Shown one piece after another: positions 53,812-62,707 of a DNA stretch of 64,000 nt; within the stretch, counting starts at the first letter, position 1, and each line of letters begins with the position of its first letter. The notes below the pieces were generated by a model. That model was not told the origin of the DNA, ran no database searches, and saw only the letters and a program-made list of their open reading frames with translations. This stretch comes from G965230065 sp965230065. Its GTDB lineage: Bacteria > Bacteroidota > Bacteroidia > Cytophagales > Cyclobacteriaceae. The stretch lies in NCBI GenBank assembly GCA_965230065.1, contig OZ245942.1:5146001-5210000 (forward strand). Reading direction: 5' to 3'. The position numbers and the translations under genes were made by a program.

Positions 53812-56800
53812 ATGAAGGGGAAAACATGCATATCAAAAGCATCTGTAAAGAAAAAGAAGCCTGCTACTTTTTTTTCTGCCAAAAGACCGCAGCCCTTCTT
53901 TGCTCCTGACATACAAACCAAACTAACAGTTAACGCGCCTGAGGATGTTTATGAACAGGAAGCCGATAAAGTTGCAGAACTGGTAATGCGTAAGCCCGCT
54001 AATTCAGATAAACCCTCTTTTTTCTCTCCTGTCCCCAAACCAGTTGTCCCTTTAGTGCAACCCAAGTGTGTTGAATGTGAAGAGGAAGAATTGATACAAC
54101 GACAGGAAAAGGAAGGACCGGTGCCCTCACCCGAACCTGCCGGGGCAGATACTAACTTAGAAGGGCAAAATATTGATTGGTTTGAAATGTCCAGGCCGTT
54201 TTATAATCGTGGTGCCGGGCATTTGATTTACAATCCGGCTTATTATGGTTCAGTTTTGCAGCCCTGGATGTACAATTATCAATTTTTCAGCCAGCTGGAT
54301 TTGGGTAATGATTTATCTACATCTGCTACCAACTTTTTTACTCCGTTCGCCATAGATTCCGCTTTGCAGAGGGATTTCCCTACCCGTTGGGAAACAATGG
54401 ACAGGGAGATGGGCACTTCTTCCCTGATGATCAACCCAACGATTTTTAATTTTGATATACATAATTTTTCAGATTCCTTCACCATGCCATTTCCTTTGCG
54501 GAACATCTTCGGTCTGCCCGAAAACCCATACAATGTCAATCGTTCTGTCCAAAGAAAATGCGCTGGCTGTGAAGAAGAGGAAAAGGAAAAAGTGCAGAAA
54601 AAAGCAGAGGGAGCCGTGGAAATGAAAGAACATTCATCAAAGTTGATAAACCAGGCTATCAGTACACACGGACAACCCCTTGACCATAATACAAAGTCAT
54701 TCATGGAAAACCGCTTTGGCCACGGGTTTTCGGATGTAAAAATCCACACCGGTACAGTAGCGGCAAAATCGGCACAATCTATCAATGCGCTGGCCTATAC
54801 TTCAGGAAATGATATTGTCTTTAACGAAGGGCAATATTCACCCGAAACTCATAGTGGCAAGAAATTATTAGCGCATGAACTCACGCATGTAATACAGCAG
54901 GGAAATGGGATACATGGCAATAAAGTTCAAAAACAGGATGGAAGTGGAAACAATACGGGAAATACCCCTTCAACAAACACTCCCCAATCCTCAAATACTA
55001 CGGTTAAAATTACGGCAAACTGCAGTCAGAAAGATGTTGTAGATATTGTGAATCAGTCGCTTACATGGTTAGATGAAGTGTACAAACAACTGTTGGAATA
55101 TGATGCGGATGAAGCTTTCAAAGATTCCATCCCTCCTGGAAGTAACCATGCCAGAATTGCCGGAGCCTTGCAACAAGCTTTCAATACAACAGATGCAAAA
55201 TATGCAGAGGTAATTCGTAGAAGGTTTTTGCACATAGCACAGACGCTCAGGACCAATGGGAAAATCACCATTGACTGCAACGGACAGCATTGTACTTCCG
55301 GCGGCTCATCATTTACAGCTGCATTTGTATCAGGGCCTTACGCACTTACTATGTGCAGTGTTGGCACAAGTAGCAGCAGGCCCATCGCTACCTTTATTCA
55401 TGAACTGACACACGCAATTTTACCACAGATAGGGATCAGCGCAGATGTAACAACAGCAGGGAGGGTACGAGACAGAGCATATCGGGGTAATCGCGTATTT
55501 CAGCATTTGAGTCCGGAAGAAACACTTGATAATGCAGATTCATATGGGATTTTGGCTGAATTACTGCACGCCAGAGCCAATACCCAACTTGTTGCCCCCC
55601 AAGCTGATACTACACAAAATTGCAACCAGCCTCAAGTTGTACTGGAAGCTTTTGCCAGAGCTGATCAGTGGCATAATTTTGCATTGGGTGAATTAGACCT
55701 GGATGTAACCCTGCTTCAGGGAAATGCACTGAAAAAATTGAATGCGGGAAACCTGGCCATGCTCAACCGGGCTTTTCCTAATGTTAAAACCACAGCGCAA
55801 TTAACGGATCTCCGGGATGCTTTTCAATTGCTGAAAAAAAGTGGGTTTGATAGTATAAACCCCGATTTCAAGTGTGTAAAGTCTTCTGACACAAAATGTG
55901 GCAACAGTAAAGTGTACTCGGGTGGGGGGAAAGTAACAGAATCTTCCGTAACCTTACAGAAAATAAGTATACCAGAAACAGTCAGGATATGTCCGGATTG
56001 GTTTTCATTATCTGGCGAAGATAAAATACGTACGCTTTATGTTGCATTCATGATAGGGCGGCCGGCATGGATTGTGGCTGGTTTCCAATTGCAGAAGGCT
56101 TTGGATGTAGTAGATGGCGCCAAATCTTTAACCTTTGAGTCCATTCCTGCGCCTACTACCAAGGGTGCAGAAGAGCACATTGAACACGAAAATAAGTTAC
56201 AGCAGAAAAGAAGTAAAAACGTAATCCAACGGGCATGCCCGCCGGAAGACCTGACTGCATACGACAAGAAAGCTGTAGAAATCAGGCAATTGGATTTGTA
56301 TAAAAACGTGCCCAAGCACAAAGACGCTATCAAAAACCCAAAAGAAACCCGGGAAACTGCTGAAAAAATCATTACACAAGCCAGAACACGGGACAATTGT
56401 AAATTTTATATTGACCACCTGCATACTTTATTCTCAACGCCAGAAGCACCTCCGGCCAAGGTAGGAGATAAGTGGAAAAAAGTATTATCTGATGCAGCAC
56501 AAAGTGAAGAAAAACGATTAAAAGACCCTCAGTCAAAAAAAGATGCAGGGTTTGAGGAAAGTTTGAGTGTAAATGCAAAAAAGCCCTTGAAAGGAAATAG
56601 AGATAAGATCTATTATATAGACGATAGCGACCTCACTAATATTGTAGTAAAAGTAAAAGTGAAATTGAACGGAGACAAAAAGTATGTAGACCAGGCAAAA
56701 AAATTACAGGATGGTATTGAAAAAGAAGCTTCCATTTTCGGATACACCATTGATTTGGAGTTTGTCAATACAACCGGAAAAGATGTTTTTGAGGCCGATG

Positions 56801-57603
56801 TAAATCCCACCAAATGGCCCACTGCCGGCAACTGGGTGGGAGATGCGGAAGTTATGGCCCACGAGCTGCACCACTTGCTCAACTTGCCCGACCGGTACAA
56901 TTATATTGAATCGCACGCGGGCAATGAGAAAATGTATATTGGCAACCGGATACACTGGTTCTGGAAAGAGTTTAACCGGCAGTCCGACCCCAACAAAATG
57001 ATTTCTTTTATGGGAAAAGGTAGCCTGGTAACCGACGAAGATATTTGTACGGCCATACAGTCAGCCGACGTGGCAGCCTGTGTAGCCCAAAGAAAATCTT
57101 TGCGAACCAAAGCCACAGGAATAAAAAACGTTGCTTCTGCCAAAGTACAGCGACTGATTGAAGTGGTTTCTGGCATTATTCCCCCATTTTTACTTGATCC
57201 AAGGGCGGATGCATCCACATTGAATCGGGCACAAAATCGGATTAAACAAACTGCCCGGCTTGTTTTTAAAACCAAAATGAGTGATGCTTCCATCGAGGCA
57301 TCCCTTGGAAAAATAAGAAACAATCTTATCAGCGGTAAGGTGTATATGGAAAATACCACCGCCCCGAAATGCCGTAATGAAAACATGTATTTTCTGGAAA
57401 AACCCCGCACTTTTGTGGTTTGCCCCACTTTCAATAATTTGTCAGCAGATGAGCAACAAAAAGAATTTTTACGGGTGGCTTTCAGGATGCACCAGGAATT
57501 GTCAATAGCAGGAAAACACGCCACCATGCTGGGTCAAAAACACGACCCGAAAGAAGCCGAACAATGGGCTGAATTTGTGCTAACCGCTCATAAAAGAATA
57601 TAA
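53812..57603 (+). CDS. Giant DUF4157 cargo candidate with three HExxH motifs
   Basis: 1263 residues. Order: EDVYEQEADKVAELVMR (44-60) and CVECEEEE (Cys86, Cys89) in a first leader copy; about 150 aromatic residues without a recognised domain; a second CAGCEEEE (Cys250, Cys253); DUF4157 (about 275-363) with HELTH at 355-359. Then a protease-like module with HELTH at 530-534 and NADSYG downstream, similar to M35/aspzincin-type peptidases, ending in VRICPDWFSLS (Cys727). Then a third module with HELHH at 1017-1021, DRYN and SFMG, ending in VVCPTFNNLS (Cys1204). The two CP.[WF]..LS segments lie about 190 residues after their HExxH, suggesting duplicated modules. Probably injected toxin or processing enzyme; activity and targets are inferred. 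Confidence 0.85.
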   Translation: MKGKTCISKASVKKKKPATFFSAKRPQPFFAPDIQTKLTVNAPEDVYEQEADKVAELVMRKPANSDKPSFFSPVPKPVVPLVQPKCVECEEEELIQRQEKEGPVPSPEPAGADTNLEGQNIDWFEMSRPFYNRGAGHLIYNPAYYGSVLQPWMYNYQFFSQLDLGNDLSTSATNFFTPFAIDSALQRDFPTRWETMDREMGTSSLMINPTIFNFDIHNFSDSFTMPFPLRNIFGLPENPYNVNRSVQRKCAGCEEEEKEKVQKKAEGAVEMKEHSSKLINQAISTHGQPLDHNTKSFMENRFGHGFSDVKIHTGTVAAKSAQSINALAYTSGNDIVFNEGQYSPETHSGKKLLAHELTHVIQQGNGIHGNKVQKQDGSGNNTGNTPSTNTPQSSNTTVKITANCSQKDVVDIVNQSLTWLDEVYKQLLEYDADEAFKDSIPPGSNHARIAGALQQAFNTTDAKYAEVIRRRFLHIAQTLRTNGKITIDCNGQHCTSGGSSFTAAFVSGPYALTMCSVGTSSSRPIATFIHELTHAILPQIGISADVTTAGRVRDRAYRGNRVFQHLSPEETLDNADSYGILAELLHARANTQLVAPQADTTQNCNQPQVVLEAFARADQWHNFALGELDLDVTLLQGNALKKLNAGNLAMLNRAFPNVKTTAQLTDLRDAFQLLKKSGFDSINPDFKCVKSSDTKCGNSKVYSGGGKVTESSVTLQKISIPETVRICPDWFSLSGEDKIRTLYVAFMIGRPAWIVAGFQLQKALDVVDGAKSLTFESIPAPTTKGAEEHIEHENKLQQKRSKNVIQRACPPEDLTAYDKKAVEIRQLDLYKNVPKHKDAIKNPKETRETAEKIITQARTRDNCKFYIDHLHTLFSTPEAPPAKVGDKWKKVLSDAAQSEEKRLKDPQSKKDAGFEESLSVNAKKPLKGNRDKIYYIDDSDLTNIVVKVKVKLNGDKKYVDQAKKLQDGIEKEASIFGYTIDLEFVNTTGKDVFEADVNPTKWPTAGNWVGDAEVMAHELHHLLNLPDRYNYIESHAGNEKMYIGNRIHWFWKEFNRQSDPNKMISFMGKGSLVTDEDICTAIQSADVAACVAQRKSLRTKATGIKNVASAKVQRLIEVVSGIIPPFLLDPRADASTLNRAQNRIKQTARLVFKTKMSDASIEASLGKIRNNLISGKVYMENTTAPKCRNENMYFLEKPRTFVVCPTFNNLSADEQQKEFLRVAFRMHQELSIAGKHATMLGQKHDPKEAEQWAEFVLTAHKRI

Positions 57604-57607
57604 AGTG

Positions 57608-58960
57608 ATGGATATTTTTTCGCAAAAAAATGTGCATGATATTACCGAAGCCCTGGGGTATTTGTCCCGGTTTATCGAGGTACAATTACATCGTTTTTTT
57701 GCAGGCGATGATGCGCAAGAGCAAATGCCTGATTTGCCATCACCATTTAATGAAAACGGATATTTTTCAATTACGCATCCTTTTTTTGAAAACCCGCTTA
57801 ACTATGAGGAATATATAATATTACTGCTTGCCCTGGCTCCACACTTACAACCCAATTTCTTGGATGCGATTGTACATAAATACCTGCCCAATGGAGGTGA
57901 ATTTCCGGAGTTTGGTGGGGTAAAAGGTGAAAGTCACCGTGGCACGCTACCCACTGGGGAAACTGCGCTTTTTATCCTGGCAGGGAATGATATTTCAGAG
58001 AGAATCAGGGTTTCTCAATATTTTTCTTCTGAACATTTCTTTCGGAAAAAGGAGATTATTTATCTCGATCCTGTAAAGGAAGGCGAGCCACAAATGAGTG
58101 GAAAAATCATTTTATCCCGGGAATCTCTGGAATTGCTGACGACCGGAAAGGTTTCTTCCCCAGCCTTCAGTCCGGATTTTCCAGCCAAAAAAATCATTAC
58201 AGAAATGAACTGGGAAGACCTGGTACTTCGTGAGCAAACTTATGCCCAGATAGATGATATTAAAATGTGGTTGGAGTATCACAAGCTTCTGGAAAAAGAT
58301 GAAGTAATCAGCAGAAAAATTAAGCCGGGCTACCGGGTTTTGTTTTATGGGCCTTCTGGCACTGGTAAAACACTTACAGCCTCTCTATTGGGCAAGCATT
58401 TCAATAAAGAAGTGTACCGTATTGACCTCTCGCAGGTAGTGAGTAAATATATTGGCGAAACCGAGAAAAATTTGGAAAAAGTGTTTGCCAAAGCTGAAAA
58501 TAAAGACTGGATTTTGTTCTTTGACGAAGCCGATGCACTCTTTGGCAAGCGCAGCAATGTTTCCAGTGCACACGACAAATACGCCAATCAGGAAGTGAGT
58601 TATTTGTTGCAGCGGGTAGAAGATTATCAGGGATTGATCATCCTGGCTTCAAATTTCAAAAATAACATTGACCAGGCTTTTATAAGAAGGTTCAATGCCA
58701 TCATTCATTTTCCATCTCCAGATGCCAGTGAGCGCTTGTCTATTTGGAAGAAAAACATTCCTGCTTCCATTCATTTACACAAGGATGTGAACCTTAAAAC
58801 CTTTGCTGATAAATACGAGCTTACGGGCTCGGGTATCACCAATATCATGCAATATGCTACTTTATGTGCTATTTCAAGAAAAGACAGTAAATTAATTGAT
58901 AATGAGGATGTTATGAGGGGAATTAGAAGGGAATACTTGAAGGAGGACAAGATTGTTTGA
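57608..58960 (+). CDS. eCIS AAA+ ATPase (Afp15/Pvc15-like)
   Basis: A 450-residue AAA+ ATPase. The first 190 residues are a family-specific N-domain (IFSQKNVHDITEALGYLSRFIEVQL), then Walker A GPSGTGKT at 248-255, Walker B FFDEAD (Asp306, Glu307), NFKNNIDQAFIRRFN with the arginine finger region, and the C-terminal lid. Its relatives Afp15/Pvc15 are needed for loading cargo and for particle assembly. ATG at 57608 is preferred over the in-frame GTG at 57605. It immediately follows the two cargo candidates, as in PVCs. Confidence 0.95.
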   Translation: MDIFSQKNVHDITEALGYLSRFIEVQLHRFFAGDDAQEQMPDLPSPFNENGYFSITHPFFENPLNYEEYIILLLALAPHLQPNFLDAIVHKYLPNGGEFPEFGGVKGESHRGTLPTGETALFILAGNDISERIRVSQYFSSEHFFRKKEIIYLDPVKEGEPQMSGKIILSRESLELLTTGKVSSPAFSPDFPAKKIITEMNWEDLVLREQTYAQIDDIKMWLEYHKLLEKDEVISRKIKPGYRVLFYGPSGTGKTLTASLLGKHFNKEVYRIDLSQVVSKYIGETEKNLEKVFAKAENKDWILFFDEADALFGKRSNVSSAHDKYANQEVSYLLQRVEDYQGLIILASNFKNNIDQAFIRRFNAIIHFPSPDASERLSIWKKNIPASIHLHKDVNLKTFADKYELTGSGITNIMQYATLCAISRKDSKLIDNEDVMRGIRREYLKEDKIV

Positions 58961-59015
58961 AGTGGAGGGACAGGCCTTCCTCTTTCATTATTTTCCACAG
59001 AATTCATATAGCTTT

Positions 59016-59309
59016 TTATCCTCCGATTAACACTGTCGGGCAGCCCAAAATAATACTGCCTCCATGCGTGGTCATGTCGCCCATGCGTGCGGCAGGTTGT
59101 CCGCCAATTAGTACAGTGGCAGAGCCTAAAACAATGGAATCAGGCGGGCCGGTACAGGTACACAAATCACCCATGCGGGCAGCGGGCATTCCGCCGATTA
59201 AAACAGTTACGGCACCCGGTGGTAAAATGGGGCCGCCTACGTGGGGAACAACGCCTGTTACCATGGGGCATACATGCATGTCGGAAACTCTTGCGGCGGG
59301 TTTGCTCAT
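59016..59309 (-). CDS. PAAR-domain spike tip protein (Afp10/Pvc10-like)
   Basis: A 97-residue PAAR protein: MSKPAARVSDMHVCPM, then two copies of the motif TVLIGGMPAARMGDL/M and TVLIGGQPAARMGDM, and the end CPTVLIGG. It caps the needle of the VgrG-like trimer and pierces the target membrane. In most eCIS this gene lies inside the operon between gp25 and the J-like gene; here it is at the end of the cluster on the opposite strand, so it needs its own promoter in the 389-bp region to its right. Confidence 0.95.
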   Translation of the reverse strand: MSKPAARVSDMHVCPMVTGVVPHVGGPILPPGAVTVLIGGMPAARMGDLCTCTGPPDSIVLGSATVLIGGQPAARMGDMTTHGGSIILGCPTVLIGG

Positions 59310-59698
59310 TTTTTATTGGGTATGGTTAGTAATAGTTTTATTGATTAGTTGAATTTGAGATCAAAAGGTCACCTCAAACTGGTGGAAAATTTCAAAATGA
59401 TGGTACTGATTGTAATCTCATTTATGCTTTTTGTGAAATACAGGCTATCATATCCCAATGTAAGATTGTTGCCCTGTTCTTTTTGGCATTGCCCCAAAAA
59501 GAACCAAAAAGGTCTAGGAAATTCAATGCTTCCCCGCACAAGGCTTCCGCACCCCCGCTGAATTTCCCGGCCATCGCACTTTAATTTTTAAGTTTCATAA
59601 AATCAGAGACACTCCTTACCTAAATGCTATACTACTAAAAATTAGCTCGAAAATCCAGTTTATTCATGAGTATTTTAGGGGGTTAAATTAAGCAGAAT
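59310..59698. other. 389-bp gene-free region beside the PAAR gene
   Basis: No convincing gene. It must hold the PAAR promoter (minus) and the promoter of the outer membrane protein gene at 59699 (plus). About 59471-59582 is a dispersed-repeat-like, C-rich element: TTCTTTTTGG (59477-59486) pairs with CCAAAAAGAA (59494-59503), and GGAAATTCA pairs with TGAATTTCC further right. A 70-codon plus-strand frame at 59349 runs through this repeat and is not credited. Confidence 0.45.
59477..59503. repeat. Hairpin core of a C-rich intergenic repeat
   Basis: TTCTTTTTGG and its exact reverse complement CCAAAAAGAA with a 7-bp spacer, followed by a further CCAAAAAGG. Similar CTTTTTGGC...CCAAAAAG cassettes recur in Bacteroidota intergenic regions in my experience, but only one copy is in this window. 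Confidence 0.4.
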
Positions 59699-60505
59699 AT
59701 GGTGCGTTGGAGCTTCGTAGTTTTCGTAATATTTTTTTCACTCCAAATTAGTTTCGCTCAATCGGTAAACGTGCATGTCCGTGCAGCAGGAATGGGCCGG
59801 GCCTTTGTTACTTTACAGGGTGGTTGGTCAGCCTTTGGGAATATTGGGGGTATGGCCAAGGTCAAATCAATTTCTGCCCTGTTTGCTTATGAAAACCGCT
59901 TTGGGTTTGTAGAAGGTTTCCAATCGGTAGCTGCCGGAATCATTGTGCCAATACCCATAGGTAATGCCAGCCTGAGTGCCTACCGTTTTGGGGATGCACT
60001 GTTTAGCCAGCAGAAACTTTCATTGGGCTGGGCACACCAAATCAGCCGGATGGGCATTGGAGTACAAGCCAATTACTGGCAACACCATGCGGAAGGGTAC
60101 GGTTCCCGGGCCAATCTTGCCATTGACGTGGGCGGAGTGGCTGCTATTATTCCCGAACTAACTTTCGGTCTGCACATTGCCAATGTGAACCAGGCCAAAC
60201 TTTCTGAGACAGAACGAATTCCAACCGTGATAAATGCCGGGCTGGCCTATCAACCTGTAAAGCCCCTCATTTTTGTAATAGAAACAGAAAAAGATGTGGA
60301 TTTTGACGCGGTTTTTAAGCTGGGCATGGAATACAAAATCATTGAGAAACTTAGGTTGCGTACTGGCATAAGCACCCGCCCTGTGCGGCTACATTATGGT
60401 TTTGGGGTATATCTGAAAAAGTTTGTGATTGACTATGCGTTGGTTACCCATCCGCAGTTGGGGGTTTCTAATCAGGTTTCAGTTTCTTATAGGATAAAAA
60501 AATAG
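59699..60505 (+). CDS. PorV/PorQ-like outer membrane beta-barrel protein
   Basis: A 268-residue exported protein (signal peptide to about residue 21, FSLQISFAQ) with repeated alternating strands and glycine/aromatic-rich turns; it begins the mature part with HVRAAGMGRAFVTLQGGWSAFGNIGGMA, the pattern of the UPF0164/PorV-PorQ barrel family (typically AGMGGAxxA then PAG/NPAG). The C-terminal strand VSVSYRIKK is a usual barrel end. PorV/PorQ act in type IX secretion and attachment, but this copy could be a different member. It precedes the helix-hairpin-helix gene by 25 bp, likely as an operon. Confidence 0.75.
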   Translation: MVRWSFVVFVIFFSLQISFAQSVNVHVRAAGMGRAFVTLQGGWSAFGNIGGMAKVKSISALFAYENRFGFVEGFQSVAAGIIVPIPIGNASLSAYRFGDALFSQQKLSLGWAHQISRMGIGVQANYWQHHAEGYGSRANLAIDVGGVAAIIPELTFGLHIANVNQAKLSETERIPTVINAGLAYQPVKPLIFVIETEKDVDFDAVFKLGMEYKIIEKLRLRTGISTRPVRLHYGFGVYLKKFVIDYALVTHPQLGVSNQVSVSYRIKK

Positions 60506-60530
60506 TTTTGTGTTTTTTGTTTGAGGTTTA

Positions 60531-62654
60531 ATGTTGGAGAGGAAAAAATATAAGCGGTTGAAAGTTGTGTTGTTGCTGTTAACTGTAACATCATTTTGTG
60601 CATTAAAGGCGCAAAACTTTAAAGAAAAACAACCCCTCATTGAATCTTTGATAGAAGATATTTTCGCTGTACAAGACCAGGAACTCAATTATGCTGATTT
60701 GTACGAAAGCCTTTGGCAACGTTACCAATACCCCCTGAATTTGAATGAGGCCACTTTGGAAGATTTACGGGGACTGTTCATCCTTTCGGAAAGGCAGATA
60801 AGCAACCTTTTAAAGTACCGTGGGTTTTCTGGGGAATTACTTACCATTTACGAACTGCAGGTTGTACCTGCCTGGGATGAAGGTACTATTCAAAAAGTGC
60901 TGCCTTTTGTAACCGTAGCCCCGCCCAACGATGAAAAGCCGCACTGGCGGCAACGATGGAGACAGGCGGATAAGACCTGGCTTACACGCACAGAGCGGAC
61001 TTTGGAAACAAAAAAAGGATATCTGTTACCAGATACGCTCGGTAATGGGGAATTGTCTTCCCGGTATTCCGGCACACCGTACAAACTGTATTCCCGCTTC
61101 CGGATCAGCCGTGCAAAAGATTTTAGTTTTGGCATCACGGTAGAAAACGATGCGGGAGAACCTTTTCGCTGGAATACCAAACAAAAACATTACGGAGCCG
61201 ATTACTGGTCGTTCCACGCCTATTTGGAAAATAAGAAAAAACTGAAGCGGTTGGCCATCGGTGATTACACTCTGCAATGGGGGCAGGGCTTACTTTTTGG
61301 CAGTGGGTTTGTCATTGGAAAAGGAGCTGAAACCGTGCGGGCCGTAACCCGGAATTCTGCCGGGGTTAAGCCATATACATCTGTCCTGGAATCTGGCTTT
61401 ATGAGAGGGGCAGCTGCTACTTACGGGTTCGCTATCAATGAAAAAGGCGCAGTGCTGGATGTTACCACCTTCTATTCCAGGCAACAACAGGATGGAAGAA
61501 GGCCGGACGATTCTTTGGCGAACGACCCGGATTTGTTTTACTCAAACTTGTTGCAAACCGGAATGCACCGCACGCCCACAGAGCTTTTGGGCAAAAACCA
61601 ACTAAGGGAAGAAACTGCCGGAGCCAATGCGATGTTCAAAAGCGGGAACCGGAGTTTGCAAGTTGGGCTAACGTTGTCCCATACCCAATTTGACATCCCC
61701 ATTCATAAAGCCGGACGCCTATACAACAGCCATGAATTTACCGGGAAAAGTAATTTTGTAGGTGGCATTTTTGCCGATTATGTATTGAGAAATACCCGTT
61801 TTTTCGGGGAAGTCGCCCGCTCAAAAAGTGGGGGAGTGGGGGCCATTGGTGGGTTCATTACCCCCATCGCCAACTGGATGGAATTTGCTATGATTGCACG
61901 GAATTATGCTAAAAATTTCCATACATTTTATGGAAACGCCTTTGGTGAAAACTCCCGCAGTATCAATGAGCAGGGTGTGTATTGGGGCGTTAAACTTTCC
62001 CCATTCAAACACACCACATTTTCTGCATATTTTGATAAATTCAAATTTCCCTGGCTGAAGTACAGGGTAGATGCACCTTCAGAAGGGTATGAGTTTTTGG
62101 CAAGGATTTCTTACAATCCCACAAGAAATACTTCCCTTTATGCCCAATACCGGGAAGAGCAAAAAGGCATAAATGTAAAGCTGGAAGATGACCAATTGAA
62201 GCTAAATAAGGTAATGCCCGGCACAAAACAAAATTACTGGATTGGGATGAACCACCACCCCAATGATGTTTTGCAACTAAAAACCAGGGTGCAGTTTAGC
62301 AGTTATGCCCTGAACAATGAAATTACTACTGGCCACACCATTGCACAAGATGTGGGGTTGGCATATCCGAAAGTAAAAGTAGTCACCAGCCTGGCCTTGT
62401 TTGATGCAGATTTCAATAACCGCCAATACGTGTACGAAAGGGATGTTTTGTATGCTTTTTCCATCCCGGCCTATCAGGGAAAAGGCTTGCGTTCCTATTT
62501 GCTTTTACAGTATAAATTTAACCGCGCACTCAGTTTTTGGGCCCGGATTGCCCGTACCCGCTTTACCGACCGCGAAACAGTCAGTTCAGGGTTGGAAGCC
62601 ATCGAGGGCAATGCCAAAACAGATGTGAAATTCCAATGTCGCGTAAGGTTTTAA
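60531..62654 (+). CDS. Helix-hairpin-helix outer membrane protein (ComEA-like N-domain)
   Basis: A 707-residue protein with a signal peptide (after a basic MLERKKYKRLK start, hydrophobic VVLLLLTVTSFCALKAQ). Residues about 55-110 contain ComEA-type helix-hairpin-helix motifs: PLNLNEATLEDLRGLFILSERQISNLLKYRGFSG. The remainder (about 150-707) is beta-rich with aromatic-ended strands and a C-terminal VKFQCRVRF, so a barrel is likely. The family is common in Bacteroidota and its role is unknown; DNA binding by the HhH part outside the inner membrane is possible in principle. Probably co-transcribed with the preceding gene. Confidence 0.8.
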   Translation: MLERKKYKRLKVVLLLLTVTSFCALKAQNFKEKQPLIESLIEDIFAVQDQELNYADLYESLWQRYQYPLNLNEATLEDLRGLFILSERQISNLLKYRGFSGELLTIYELQVVPAWDEGTIQKVLPFVTVAPPNDEKPHWRQRWRQADKTWLTRTERTLETKKGYLLPDTLGNGELSSRYSGTPYKLYSRFRISRAKDFSFGITVENDAGEPFRWNTKQKHYGADYWSFHAYLENKKKLKRLAIGDYTLQWGQGLLFGSGFVIGKGAETVRAVTRNSAGVKPYTSVLESGFMRGAAATYGFAINEKGAVLDVTTFYSRQQQDGRRPDDSLANDPDLFYSNLLQTGMHRTPTELLGKNQLREETAGANAMFKSGNRSLQVGLTLSHTQFDIPIHKAGRLYNSHEFTGKSNFVGGIFADYVLRNTRFFGEVARSKSGGVGAIGGFITPIANWMEFAMIARNYAKNFHTFYGNAFGENSRSINEQGVYWGVKLSPFKHTTFSAYFDKFKFPWLKYRVDAPSEGYEFLARISYNPTRNTSLYAQYREEQKGINVKLEDDQLKLNKVMPGTKQNYWIGMNHHPNDVLQLKTRVQFSSYALNNEITTGHTIAQDVGLAYPKVKVVTSLALFDADFNNRQYVYERDVLYAFSIPAYQGKGLRSYLLLQYKFNRALSFWARIARTRFTDRETVSSGLEAIEGNAKTDVKFQCRVRF

Positions 62655-62707
62655 TATATCAAGAAATTTTTATATTTTACATAAACAAAACCAATGAATG
62701 AACAGCC

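Noticed and set aside
33217..59309. Interpretation as a prophage tail or a type VI secretion system
   Set aside because: No integrase, capsid, terminase, portal or lysis genes are visible, and no TssJLM membrane complex or ClpV is present. The DUF4255, DUF5908, tape measure and Afp15-type ATPase set is specific to eCIS.
58957..59352. Plus-strand open frame of 131 codons after the AAA+ ATPase gene
   Set aside because: It is the complement of the PAAR gene (59016-59309), whose motif repeats on the minus strand are unmistakable; the plus-strand product is proline-rich nonsense.
59349..59561. 70-codon plus-strand frame in the region after PAAR
   Set aside because: It runs through a palindromic intergenic repeat, has low-complexity composition and no recognisable features.
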